This document shows positions 20,896-30,646 of a stretch of DNA of 30,760 nt, piece after piece. The DNA comes from Byssochlamys sp. IMV 00236 (taxonomy: Eukaryota; Ascomycota; Eurotiomycetes; Eurotiales; Thermoascaceae). Each line of letters opens with the position of its first letter. The first letter of the stretch is position 1. Under the pieces are notes generated by a model. That model ran no database searches. It saw only the letters and a list, made by a program, of their open reading frames with translations, and was not told the DNA's origin. Location of the stretch: the NCBI GenBank assembly GCA_001931875.2, contig MSJH02000447.1:1-30760 (forward strand), written 5' to 3'. The position numbers were made by a program, and so were the translations under genes.

Positions 20896-22861
20896 TGATG
20901 TGTACATACAGAATTAGTTAGATAACGTATTTACCTTTTAATAAAAATGGGCGTATTCAATTGAATCTTTTTTACTATTCAAAATATGCTTGCAAACATC
21001 GCTTCTGTACACAAGATGAGTAAATTCGGATAATAATGTCTTAGTTTTGGCGTATTAGAATAAGCTATACATACTGTATGTGCTATTCTCTGAAATGACT
21101 ATTTTCGGATACTTCCCTTTCACAGAGGCAGCTACTCAAAATATGGCCACTGAGATTTGTAGCAAAAGCTACAGTATGCAATGTTCCCTTGTTAATGTGA
21201 TCCTTTATTCTACCTTCTATATTATACACTTGTTTCCTGTCGTTTGATCGTTTTTAACGTTCTTAAGAAAATATTTAGACAGCACAATGCGATATTGGTT
21301 CACTTATCTAAACGAACACCAAGGCCAGACGCTTTCTTTTTATACGTGCTTCAGTATCAATACTAGAGGGCGACTTTTCCTTAAAGCAGTTGTTGTACCT
21401 GCTTTCTTGCATCTATTTAATCACTTATGCACAACCATGCATATCTCTACCAACTTTAACAAAAATACAGTAATGAAGTAGCATAAAATAAACTTTACAA
21501 TGAAATAAGTAGACGAAGCGCCACCCATTTCAGTCCTCTCATTGAAATACAAGAACCTAAGGGTGCATTCACTTAATAGTGCATTATTCTTTCTTTTCTC
21601 TCTCGAAACATAAAGCAGCGAGAGTACAACTTATAGGCATTTTTCTAAATGAGGAAATTCAAATATCTATACTGAAATAGATCAACCACTCTAACAAATA
21701 AGACAAGTTTTGCGTCATTGTCATCAGTTCGAGACGCTTGTGTAAAAAGACTGGTCTCTGACCAAACTGACGGAGAGAATATTTATAAATACATAACGTA
21801 ATTATTATTACATGATATGTCTGACAACCTAAGCCCTGTTCATGTTACAACACGGTGTTTGTAAATATGTGGACTCTTTTCCTCTTTAGCCGTGGATAAA
21901 TAAAGTAACACAATGTCCAAGTCGGATTTCCTCAATTGGGCTCGTCCACGTTAGGGGGTGAGGTTAGGCCAAGTAACGATTTCTGTCAATAGAAATGTTT
22001 GTGTTAATGAATGTTGTCTTGACACAAATGATTGTTACCGTGTAACTGTCACAAAAAGGCAAGGAAATAGAGCAAGATGGCATGATGAGGTTTCCTTTGC
22101 ATACATGGAAATAAATTGCAAATCAGGCCTTTTATTGTTCTTTGGAATATTGCTCATTTCCCTTCTGTAGCAATTTTTACAATGCAGGATTTGTCAACGG
22201 TCTGAAGTTAAGCTTTATTGTAGCTTTTATTTCAAATCAAAGAAAAGACCTGCTCGAATTTTGAAACGGTACAGAGCCAAGAAACAGAAAGGTGTTATAG
22301 AGAATCCTATAAGATGATAAACGGCTTAAGTAAGCAAAAGGATAGCAGTAGAATGAAGGATATATATCATTGACAATGGGGATAAATTTACGTGGCAAAA
22401 TACAATTGGGGTTATAGTGTTTCATGAAGCAGTTTTTCCTCCGATATACATTACACGCACAAGAAAACCTTCGAGAAGGCTAATGCTACAGGCGCTTCTT
22501 GGGCAACTGCCTGTGTCGTCACTATATAACTTTACCTAACCTAAGGCTGCCCAGTGGGATATTCTTTGATATAAAATTACTCTTGAATGACTTTGGTTCT
22601 TTGTTGATAGACTGACAACATAAAAAAAAATACAACAATAACCACATTTTATCTCTTTCTTTTTGAAGCTTTACTCTGTACCAAGGAGCATGGAAAGATA
22701 TCCATTCTCTGAGCAGGTTTAGCTTGACGCTGCGCATTGAAAAGGCTTGTTGACGACATCACAGGTAACGCTTGTAGCATTAACCCTCTCGTAGATTTCC
22801 TCGTGCGCATAGTGTTCACCAAAAGATGGCATTTATCAATTTTCATGCCCTTTTTCCACAG
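20896..22861. other. spacer downstream of LAA1, no recognisable gene
   Basis: AATAAA at 20940-20945 is a likely poly(A) signal for LAA1. Beyond it I see only short open frames without resemblance to known proteins, including one of 70 codons at 21958-22170. The sequence around 21944-21975 and 22525-22560 shares a weak inverted GGTTAGG-containing resemblance, but too little to call an element. Confidence 0.55.
20940..20945 (+). terminator. LAA1: polyadenylation signal AATAAA, LAA1
   Basis: AATAAA 45 nt after the LAA1 stop codon, followed by a T-rich stretch. Position and sequence fit a poly(A) signal. Confidence 0.5.
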
Positions 22862-23074
22862 CTGATATGCTTAATTTAATTGAAGACGAAATTACACTTT
22901 TCAAACACTTTGAAAATTGCTTGACAAAAGCAAAAGTTCTTGACTGAAAGTATGAAGGTGCAGAAAGCCAGTTACTTGACTCTGGATCTCATTCTACTGT
23001 TGAAAAACTGCTAATTTACAAAAACATGGTTCAATATACAGATCTGTTTAACCAAGCTGAAAGCTAAAAGTTCT

Positions 23075-23088
23075 ACACTGTACAGTGT
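23075..23088. repeat. 14-bp perfect palindrome
   Basis: ACACTGTACAGTGT is its own reverse complement. It lies inside the helicase remnant, upstream of its larger open stretches, ten bases before an inverted repeat (23098-23166). Confidence 0.85.
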
Positions 23089-23097
23089 TTTTAAAAA

Positions 23098-23166
23098 TTA
23101 ATGTCGCGCCAAGATGTCGCATTCCTGTATATTTTGTATTGTAAAAATTCAATTTTTGCGACATTA
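23098..23166. repeat. inverted repeat TAATGTCGC/GCGACATTA
   Basis: Nine-bp arms at 23099-23107 and 23158-23166 enclose about 50 bp that contains another direct copy of TGTCGC (near 23115-23120). The arrangement could be a small insertion, a hairpin or a chance match in AT-rich DNA. Confidence 0.6.
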
Positions 23167-25380
23167 CTTTCTGGAAATACTGTACTCAGAGACTGAAAAC
23201 GAAAAAATCGCAAATGTCGTTGAGCATATAGAGTTCTTATCTACAGCTGCGCCAATCAAAAAGAACTTGAGAGAAAATAAATGGCAAAACGCGTATCAGC
23301 ACTCTTTAGAGAGTAAAATCGTTAATACTACTGCTACGCAAGAAGAAACTTGGATGGCAAGAAAAAAAACTTTGGAAAACTGTCTGTAACAGAAAATTTT
23401 ACTCATTTTGTTACGTTCTATGATGAAGATGGAATCTTGGGCCGTCAAAAAGCAGAACTTCCAAAGCGATTTAACAAACGCTTACGCAAAATGAAAGAAG
23501 AGACTGGTGCACTTGTACAACCTTTGGTTACTCTTGAAGAATGCAACATGTTGAAATTCCCAAATGCAGAAATAAATCTGAAGTTGGAACTCTGCTGTTC
23601 TACATGGTACTGCAAGAATAGTTTACTTCAAGTTGCAAATATATCAGATTAGCTTTGGCTGCGGGTTTTGAGATTTGGTCCAGAAACTCTTTGCTTAATT
23701 AAAGACATGGTGAAGACTGGTATCGAATGCACGTATCTCTGTAGCTAGATCCTACAACATCAACAACCTTTCAGACATCAATGATTTCGAAAGAGGTCCA
23801 GAATTAACGCGATCCGACTAAAGCCCACGAAATTAGCATCAAAAGGCTGCAGGTTTGTGAGGGAACAGAACAAGAAGTAGAAACTGACTGCTACATTCTA
23901 TTTAATGCAGCTTGGATTCAGCCAGTATGACATTTTGATCATGTATGGTATGAAGCGCACAACTGTGAAAGATGCTACCAATATAATGGCTTCCACTGGC
24001 ACAGCTTTTCCAGGAAAGAGCACAAGTAGCCCCTTTACCTTTGATAAATACACTTGACGACATTTACCCCAATTCTGAAGACAGAAAGCACATCTTCCAG
24101 AGGTCCAGAAATAACACGAACCGAGCTTGATGTTATGTACAATAATGTCAATGACTCCCAGAAAAGCATCGTCAACAGAGTAATAATTGAATTGCTATAC
24201 AACTCGGTAACATTCGTGTCAGGCGCTGCTGGAGCTGGAAAGTCTTATACGCTGAAAATATTCGAAAGGCATTACAAAATATAAGGATACAAGGTAATGA
24301 CCAGGCAAATTTATTTATTTAAATTTTCTGCTCTAACACTATGAATCAATCTATAGTTCTTTAAACTGGCTCCCACTAGTGTTGCTGCATTCAATATCAA
24401 TGGAATCACGATTCATCTATTCTTTGAAATGGCCGATTCCTCACAAGATCCTAACTACTTGAGATTGGGTGAAATCGAGAGGCTATACCCAAAAGTGATG
24501 CTTCTGGATGTGATGAATGATGCTTTAATCCGAACAACGCAAAGAGCCACAGCAATGGATGGTATCAAAGCAATCTTCTTTTGGTGACGCTGTTCAGCTA
24601 CTGCCTGTACGTATCAATGAAGGCTTGATTTGGGAAACTCCACTCTACAATTTTTCTGCCGTTCTCATTGTATATCCCTATTCGATAAGTGGACCAAAAC
24701 CTTATTAGTGTGCTCAACAAGGTTCGTGTTTCCAAGTTTGATGAGGATGTCATTACGTTCATCAATTCGAGAACTGTGCTCAAAAATAACCTTTCCCAAA
24801 AATGTCTGCGCCTCTATACAACAAGAAGTAATGTTGATCGTGCCATTTTGAAAGAGTTCAAGCGTCTTGAGGGTGAATCGATTTATGTCCCTGCGTTTAA
24901 TATTTACAATGGTGATTAATCGCAAATCTGCCTCTCATACTTTGAAGGAAACAAAGCTTCTGGAGGTGCTGCAAATAAACCCAAATATGCCTATTATGTT
25001 GTTTCAGGATTTGCAGGTAGGCAGAGGCTGGGTCAATGGTACGTTGGCAAAGATCACTGAGATTGATGACGAGAATATATTGCTGGTGAAACAAGGAGAA
25101 GAAGGTGCTGAAAACTCGCTGTGGATTCTAAAGATTTCAAGATCAATTGTTGGTACGAGATATGTTAGGACTCAATTGTTCCTGCATTTGCTATGACAGT
25201 CCACAAAGCATTACCATTGACTCCGTCGCTATTCATTTGGATCATATGCCATCTCATGGCCAACTGTACGCTGCAATGTCCCGAGTGCGTAAGGCAGACG
25301 ATTTGTACTTTTTTTGGTACAGATATACCAGTTAGAATCAAGAGAAAGTTTGGTGTTAATTTGATGCCATTGATATGATT

Positions 25381-26337
25381 GATTACTCTGAACAAAAGCA
25401 CCAAAGAATACAACAAATTTGAACCTGATTTCCACCAAATCCAAAACACTTTTAATACTACTCTTAAACTTCAAAAATATTATACCAAATTCCATCAAAT
25501 GTAGAGCTTTCAATAACAAATGTATTAAGTAAATCCCATCAAATAACAAAAAACAATCAATATTCATGCCGTTTCTTTGATTTATTGTAAATAGCTGCTC
25601 TTCTTCCTTCAGGACAACTTACTCAAGTGTTCCATATAAGAGATTGGAATCAACACAAAAATGTGTGGACTACATGAACTTTAATCAGCATCAAGTATAA
25701 AACCTGTTCAAATAGAACAAAATATAGTTGATGTTCAATAAACGCTTTGGGACGATTTAATAATTACAACATACAATTTTTTTTTCTCATTCTCAAAACG
25801 GTGCCACGATTTGCAAACTACAATGTATGGGTCCTTTGGGAAAAAAAAAAAAAAAAAAAAAGGTGTCCATCAAAATACAGTTTATTTTCTACAGCAATGT
25901 CGCATCATTCAAACATTAATAATACCCGACATCTTAAAAGTATTCTGGAAATTCAAAGATTTTATCATCATTCTCCTCCTCTCTTTTGAACTAGATACCC
26001 AAATAAGGAATACAGCAACGGGGAAATGTAACATTGTCTGTGATCCCAAGACGAACAGGGCTTCATTATGTAAAAAATCACAAAGTTTATCGAATTATGG
26101 CCCAGAACCATATGTGTCTGTGTGTTGACGTGAGGTTACAAGTGACAAATAAAGAAATTATAATTTCTAAGAACATGAGAAAAGAAATCATGGCTAAATA
26201 ATTACACGGCAAGAGAGGCAGTGTTTAATTTTTGAATCAACCAAACAAAAAAGATGAGAGGAGGATTATGAGAAAAAGACTATACAAAGAAAAGAGAGAA
26301 TACACTCGTTTTTTTTTTTTCTTTACTATTATCCAAC
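25381..26337. other. spacer with A21 run between helicase remnant and small gene
   Basis: No recognisable gene. Short related phrases ATCAAAT occur around 25435-25545 and could be the fading end of the mobile element. A 21-base A run sits at 25841-25861. The last ~50 bp, with a T10 run and CTTTACTATTATCC, are the likely leader of the gene starting at 26338. Confidence 0.55.
25841..25861. repeat. poly(A) tract, 21 bp
   Basis: Twenty-one consecutive A residues. It could be simple sequence or the tail of a retro-inserted copy; no reverse-transcribed gene is recognisable directly upstream. Confidence 0.9.
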
Positions 26338-26639
26338 ATGACTACATCCAATACCTCACCCGTCAAATTGAACTCCATTTTAAAGCTCTCTCTTTGTAAT
26401 GAACAAGGTAAATGTCTCTTGTGTTAACCTTGAGCCACAGACTGATTTTTATTGTAGTACGATACAAGGGAAGTAAACGCATTTACAATGATTGGCTACT
26501 TGAAAGAGTCATTCAATTTATCCATACCCTCGACCTTCCTACACATCAACAACGCTCTGTTTATGCTGGTCGTGTTCAAAGATCTCGCCCGCCCTCATCG
26601 ATTCGAATAAAAAGAAATTCTCCGGTCAGTGACCGTTAA
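26338..26639 (+). CDS. small protein of unknown function, 83 aa (2 exons)
   Basis: Exons 26338-26407 and 26458-26639 are joined across a 50-nt intron with GTAAAT donor, CTGAT branch point and TTGTAG acceptor; a split codon (G|TA) gives valine 24. Start context is a pyrimidine-rich leader ending CCAACATG. The product begins MTTSNTSPVKLNSILKLSLC, continues with a hydrophobic-basic helix around YNDWLLERVIQFIHTL, and ends in a basic R/S/P-rich tail (SRPPSSIRIKRNSPVSDR). There is no signal peptide, membrane span or zinc motif, and I recognise no family. Support comes from the well-formed intron that joins two compatible frames and an AATAAA at 26655-26660. The basic tail could bind nucleic acid or be a localisation signal, but that is speculation. 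Confidence 0.6.
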
Positions 26640-27726
26640 ACAATGAGATCTACAAATAAATAAACCAACTTTATCACAAGGGATGACCATGGCGGAGATT
26701 TTTTTTTTTGCAGTGCTTGTCTCTCTCTCATAGCAGCACGGTTTGTTCTAAAAAGAGAACATATTTTATCGAGATAATCGTACTCCCTTTTTCCCGGCCA
26801 ATCATCGGTTGCCTAAAACTTTTTTTTTTTTGAAAACATGTAAAAAGTAAAGTATAGATCTTTGTAGTTGTATATGAACATGTTACTTATGATTTCCTAC
26901 CTGCCTTTATTCAGAAATACGCGTATATCTTTGTACGTCATCTTTACTCACTCCTTATGACACGACATAAATGACAAACGATCCATCATTTTTATTGAAA
27001 CTATATTTCCTCTCTTATCTATATTTTTTGATCAATGTCCGCCGAAACCAGCGTGTGTATGTTTGAGTCTGTTGAGATCTAAACAGTAGATCGAGGGAGG
27101 ATAAAACATGGTCAATCTATTTTTGGAATGAAGACGAGAGATTTCTGGATTGCGTGTGTGACATTGATTTATTTATTTATTTTTTTTCGCTTGCTTTGTC
27201 ATTTATTTATAATTATTAAAAGAGCGCCATTTGGGCCATGATGCTTTATCCTCTTGTGTGTGTCTATGTGACCTGAGTGTTGTATTAGAAAGAGAAACAG
27301 AACAAGATGCATAAGAAGGAGTTTCAAGTAAATAAGCTATTACCATGCTGTGTGACACTTTCCCTTTTTTTTGTAAGTTTAGTAATATGCCCTAGGCCAA
27401 GGTATACCATCAAAAAGTACGACAATAGAAATTTTGCATATTCCCTCTTTATTATAGAGAAACCTAGTCCTTTGGCAACCTTATAAAGTAAAATGACAGG
27501 AGTATTATGTGTACATTATATTATTGCGTTTTTTATAGTAAAAAGGAGAGCGGGCGTAAGACAGAATTATAGATGCGTGAAAAATATGAAATGTGTGTGA
27601 GTGTGTGGTGCGTAAGGTACATAAATCTACAAAATATTTTTTTTTGGTTTTTTTTTTTTAAGAAAGTCTTGACTGTCATGCAGCGGATTCTGTCATTGTC
27701 CATTGACGAGTTTTTTTTTTTTTTTT
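26640..27726. other. intergenic region between small gene and HSF-type gene
   Basis: About 1.1 kb without credible exons. It contains the 3' flanks of two convergent genes: AATAAA for the plus-strand gene at 26655-26660, and TTTATT copies on the plus strand that could serve as poly(A) signals for the minus-strand HSF-type gene. Several T runs are present, including T17 at 27711-27727 touching the HSF stop codon. Confidence 0.6.
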
Positions 27727-29222
27727 TCATTCTTCTTTGACTTTGACATAAGAGGGTTGCATCATGCAAGAATTAGTGTTGGTGTCTGAATGATGGTTGT
27801 TGCTATGGAAATAAAATGGTTGAGATAACTTTGGAATTTCATACATTGATGGAGGTGGCTGGGTATAGCAATTGGGTTGAAGAGAAGTTGTACACATTGT
27901 ATTTATGTAACCACCTGAAGGGCGTTGAACAATATTCGGTTTCACTGCGTGCTGCTCTGTGATACTAAGAGCGCTCTCGAGCTGCTGTATACGCAATTGC
28001 TGCTCTTGTATTTTTAATCGAGCGGCGTTCAGTTGCTCATCGTAATAGCCGTGCATTTGCTGACACTGTCGTTTGACGTGATAGAGCTGTAATCGAAGCT
28101 CTTGCTCGGTGATCGATTCTATGTTGGGTTTATCAGGATGACTATGTGTGTCTGCTTCCTTGTCATCGACTGCCTTCGTCGCTGGCTCTTGTTGTTCTAT
28201 AGGTTGCTCCATGAGAGGTATATGCACCAAGGCGTTTGACGTATTGGCAGCCGGAGGTTCATAAGTCAGTTGCAGTTGAGACGGAGGAAGGTAATACTCT
28301 GGCAAACGCACGGACGAGGCCGAAGAAGATGAGCGGCGGTTATTGTTATTATTACTCTTGACTGTCTGTGCGTCCTCCTCAAACGCTGACTCGTCGTCTC
28401 CTTCGATATTCAAGATGGTCTCGGGATCTTCTTCTTGCTTGGCTCGCTTTCTTCTTGTATATCGAGTCGCTTTTCTTCGAATCAGATGAAACAGATCACG
28501 ACGACCGGGTCGAAAGTAAGGATGATACCACCGGCATGATTCCCTGTCTTTGCTGTCTTTTGATTTTCTTGCGTCGGTATCTCTTTGGAAACCATAAATC
28601 TGAGATTGGAAAGGTTAGTTTAACAAGTTCCTTTAATATATATGACACTTTACATTTAACTGGCGTACAAATGAAGGAAATTTACAGTGTTTAAAAAGAC
28701 GTGGTAGTACGGTCTCGGTAAACTCTGCAAAAAGGTTTTAAGTAAGTATGTATAGCATCGTATATATATATATATATATTATTACCTGGAATACATTCAA
28801 TAATAAACATGTCTCGTCCTTGATGTTTACACCATCGAGCATATTTTTGATCACTTTCTGGTGCTTGAAGACATCTATATGGGATAACAAAATATGAGTC
28901 TCCTTAATAATAAAAAAAAAGAACTCTCTCTCTCTTACTGGTATAGTTTTGATACGAATCCAGCAATACCACGTTGAGATTGGGTATTCTTACAAGGAGA
29001 AGAAGGAAAGAGAGGAGGTACTATATCCAGATTATAATCATGGGCATGTTGCATCAATTCCATGTCGTTATTTGTTTCATTCATTGGAGCTGAATGGAAT
29101 ATCATGGGAGTAAATTCTGATCTAGTGTTGTCTGTGAATAACTGGTAAGGATGATAGTCATTTGATCTAGTAGACAAGGTAACGTTTTCTGGTATATTTT
29201 CATAATTGTTTGTATAATTCAT
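27727..29222 (-). CDS. heat-shock-factor-type transcription factor (4 exons, 438 aa)
   Basis: Exons by hand are 29222-28939, 28874-28786, 28724-28654 and 28599-27727; introns of 64, 61 and 54 nt have GT-AG ends and all codon phases match. Residues ~84-195 are an HSF DNA-binding domain: GIAGFVSKLYQ, a DMFIIE segment, VLPRLFKHCKFPSFVRQLNI and YGFQ (recognition helix ~138-152), then CRWYHPYFRPGRRDLFHLIR with the closing RK. The family standard is FSSFVRQLNMYGF, so M-to-I and a proline are local variants. The wing between YGFQ and WYHPYF is charged (DTDARKSKDSKDRES). A basic patch TRRKRAKQ follows. Residues ~307-360 form a heptad-like, Q-rich coiled coil, expected to drive oligomerisation as in HSF HR-A/B. 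An 83-residue N/Y-rich extension precedes the domain. It should bind nGAAn-type elements in the nucleus; whether it is the true stress regulator or an Sfl1/Skn7-like paralogue is unclear. No response-regulator receiver domain is present, which argues against Skn7. Confidence 0.93.
28761..28779. repeat. (TA)n tract inside HSF intron 2
   Basis: About nine TA dinucleotides just inside the donor end of the 61-nt intron 2 of the HSF-type gene. Simple sequence, likely variable in length. Confidence 0.85.
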
Positions 29223-29600
29223 TCTATCTCTATTTAAAAAAAGAGAGAGAAAGAAAGAAAGAAAGAAAAAAAAAGGGAGAGAGAGGGGGGGAGGATAAAC
29301 TTTTTATATTCAGCAAACGCACATACACACGCACACACACTTACACATTTATACTTTAGGGGAATTTATCAGTGTTCAAAAGACCAATTGTGGCTCCGAG
29401 AGTTTATACATTTTTAGACAAAGAGTCTAGTCTATATCTTTTTGCTACAACCATTCAAACAGTTTTATATTAATTTAGTAATACTTTCTATACTTGGCTC
29501 GTTACATCCCATTTAAACTGCCCCTTCAGTTATTTTTTGAAGGCAAAAAAAGGGAGGCAACATTGATTTAATTTCCCATTTCATGATAAACATGTCTTGA

Positions 29601-29632
29601 CTCCTCTCTCTCTTTCTCTCTCTCTCTCTCTT
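29601..29632. repeat. interrupted (CT)n microsatellite
   Basis: CT dinucleotides with a short TT interruption, immediately before the inverted repeat at 29636. Such tracts are frequent in fungal promoter regions. Confidence 0.85.
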
Positions 29633-29635
29633 ATC

Positions 29636-29661
29636 GTCGGCGACATTTGAATATCGCCGAC
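29636..29661. promoter_or_regulatory. 8-bp inverted repeat, candidate protein-binding site
   Basis: GTCGGCGA (29636-29643) and TCGCCGAC (29654-29661) are perfect reverse complements separated by ten A/T-rich bases. The GC-rich arms stand out from surrounding CT and A/T sequence. The spacing fits a dimeric DNA-binding protein or a hairpin in RNA; no factor can be named. Confidence 0.55.
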
Positions 29662-29861
29662 AAAGAGAAAGGGTGGATAAATCATACAATTACCTTTTAT
29701 AAAGAGAGACATTTCTTGTAAATTTTCCAGTTACATTCCGTAAAAGAGAGGTGACCTGAACATTTTTAAAAGTGCGAATATCGCTTTTTGAAATGTGTTT
29801 ATCTCTTTCTCTATCTCTCATTGACGTGTCAATATCACATTTAAGCTCTCTTCTCGATCTT

Positions 29862-29863
<2 letters not shown>

Positions 29864-29913
<50 letters not shown>
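29864..29913. repeat. poly(T) tract, 50 bp
   Basis: Fifty consecutive T residues in the HSF/LSM2 spacer. Length of such a run is uncertain in any assembly. Long dA:dT tracts disfavour nucleosomes, so it may help keep the divergent promoter open; on the minus strand it could equally be the tail of an old retro-insertion. Confidence 0.9.
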
Positions 29914-30216
29914 CTCCTGCCTTTCAGAATGATCATGTATATATAGGGGAAATAGGCGCATGGCGAAAATGAGGAGAGGAGCGGTGAAGGAGGGGGATCA
30001 TAAAGACTGTGATGGGTGTGTCTTTATGCTTACATAATGCTTTATTCACGTCTATTTGTCAATACATAGTGATAGACATGACAAAGCAACTGTTTGTATC
30101 TGTCTTTCTGAATAACAATTGTATGGTCCTAATTTTTTTTTTTAAAGAGAGAAAAGGCGTGACTATTACTTGTTTCTTTCTGTCGTCTCTTTTTTCCTCT
30201 TTTTCATAAATAAGAA

Positions 30217-30629
30217 ATGGTATTTAAAGAACACATTCTAATGACAACAACTTACCACGCTTTATAATAGTTATTTTATTCCTTTTTTAAAACACTGGTT
30301 GACCAAAAAGTAACTGTAGAATTAAAGAACGATTTGGCCATCACTGGCACGTTAAAATCAGTAGATCAGTTCTTAAATATCAAGCTAGACAATATTCATG
30401 TCGTCGATGAAGAAAGATATCCACACATGGTAACATACTGCATTTCTTTATTTCTAATTCTAATCATTCTATACAGTCTTGTGTCAAGAACTGTTTTATC
30501 AGAGGATCCGTCGTTCGATATGTCCAACTTCCTGCTCAAGCAGTTGATACAGCTCTCTTACAAGATGCAGCTAGAAGAGAAGCAGCTCAACCATCCACTG
30601 CTCAACAAGCCAATGTAAAAGTAAAATAA
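30217..30629 (+). CDS. LSM2: Lsm2, Sm-like protein of the Lsm1-7 and Lsm2-8 rings (3 exons, 104 aa)
   Basis: Exons are 30217-30219 (only ATG), 30271-30429 and 30477-30629; introns of 51 nt (GTATTT...ATAG) and 47 nt (GTAACA...ACAG). The product starts M|LFYSFFKTLVDQKVTV and aligns along its whole length with the known ~95-residue Lsm2. Sm motif 1 covers VTVELKNDLAITGTLKSVDQ and FLNIKLDNI, with the YPHM turn before intron 2. Sm motif 2 is CFIRGSVVRYVQLP, including the RG that helps form the RNA-binding pocket. The C-terminal helix DTALLQDAARREAAQ is followed by a short A/Q-rich tail, slightly longer than usual. Lsm2 is a subunit of the cytoplasmic Lsm1-7 ring, which with Pat1 promotes decapping of deadenylated mRNA, and of the nuclear Lsm2-8 ring, which binds the U6 snRNA 3' end. 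An AATAAA overlaps the stop codon. Confidence 0.97.
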
Positions 30630-30646
30630 AATTGTGTATACATTCT

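Larger units (their letters stand above)
22862..25380 (+). pseudogene. decayed PIF1-like helicase gene, probably of a mobile element
   Basis: Helicase motifs appear in order but in shifting frames. VNDSQKSIVNRVI and SGAAGAGKSYTLKIF (about 24148-24266) give the Walker A loop. KLAPTSVAAFNINGITIHLFF (24364-24426) is the PIF1-family motif Ia region. MLLDVMNDALI (about 24499-24530) is a degenerate Walker B region. LISVLNKVRVSKFDEDVITF, CLRLYTTRSNVDRAILKEFK and VNGTLAKITEIDDENILLV follow to about 25100. Then come AFAMTVHKA...SITIDSVAIH and HGQLYAAMSRVRKADDLYFF (25185-25315), the final superfamily-1 motifs. At least five frame changes or stops disrupt it, so it is dead. The 1.1 kb before the helicase keeps open stretches (23114-23389, 23350-23652, and a segment to about 23930) that I cannot assign. 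PIF1-type helicases occur in Helitrons and other fungal mobile elements as well as in cellular genes; no Rep domain or element ends are visible, so the element type is undecided. Confidence 0.8.
29223..30216. promoter_or_regulatory. divergent intergenic region between HSF-type gene and LSM2
   Basis: About 1 kb separating two divergent starts, so it must hold both promoters. It contains GA/A-rich runs next to the HSF start (29232-29290), CA repeats (29320-29347), a CT tract (29601-29632), an 8-bp inverted repeat GTCGGCGA...TCGCCGAC (29636-29661) and a 50-base T run (29864-29913). No coding exon is visible. GAAA repeats near 29250 have four-base periodicity, not the five-base spacing of heat-shock elements. 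Confidence 0.7.

Noticed and set aside
21958..22170. 70-codon open frame with a hydrophobic C-terminal stretch
   Set aside because: No family resemblance, no intron signals extending it, and weak start context in a decayed AT-rich region.
21944..22560. Possible element bounded by GGTTAGG-containing inverted ends
   Set aside because: Only about 14 of 20 positions agree beyond the eight-base core, no target-site duplication is seen, and no coding content supports it.
25435..25880. CRISPR-like or tandem ATCAAAT repeats
   Set aside because: The phrases are too short, irregularly spaced and AT-rich; CRISPR arrays are not expected in a fungal genome.
29232..29275. GAAA repeats next to the HSF start as heat-shock elements (autoregulation)
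   Set aside because: The repeats have four-base period and one orientation; heat-shock elements need alternating GAA/TTC units with five-base spacing.
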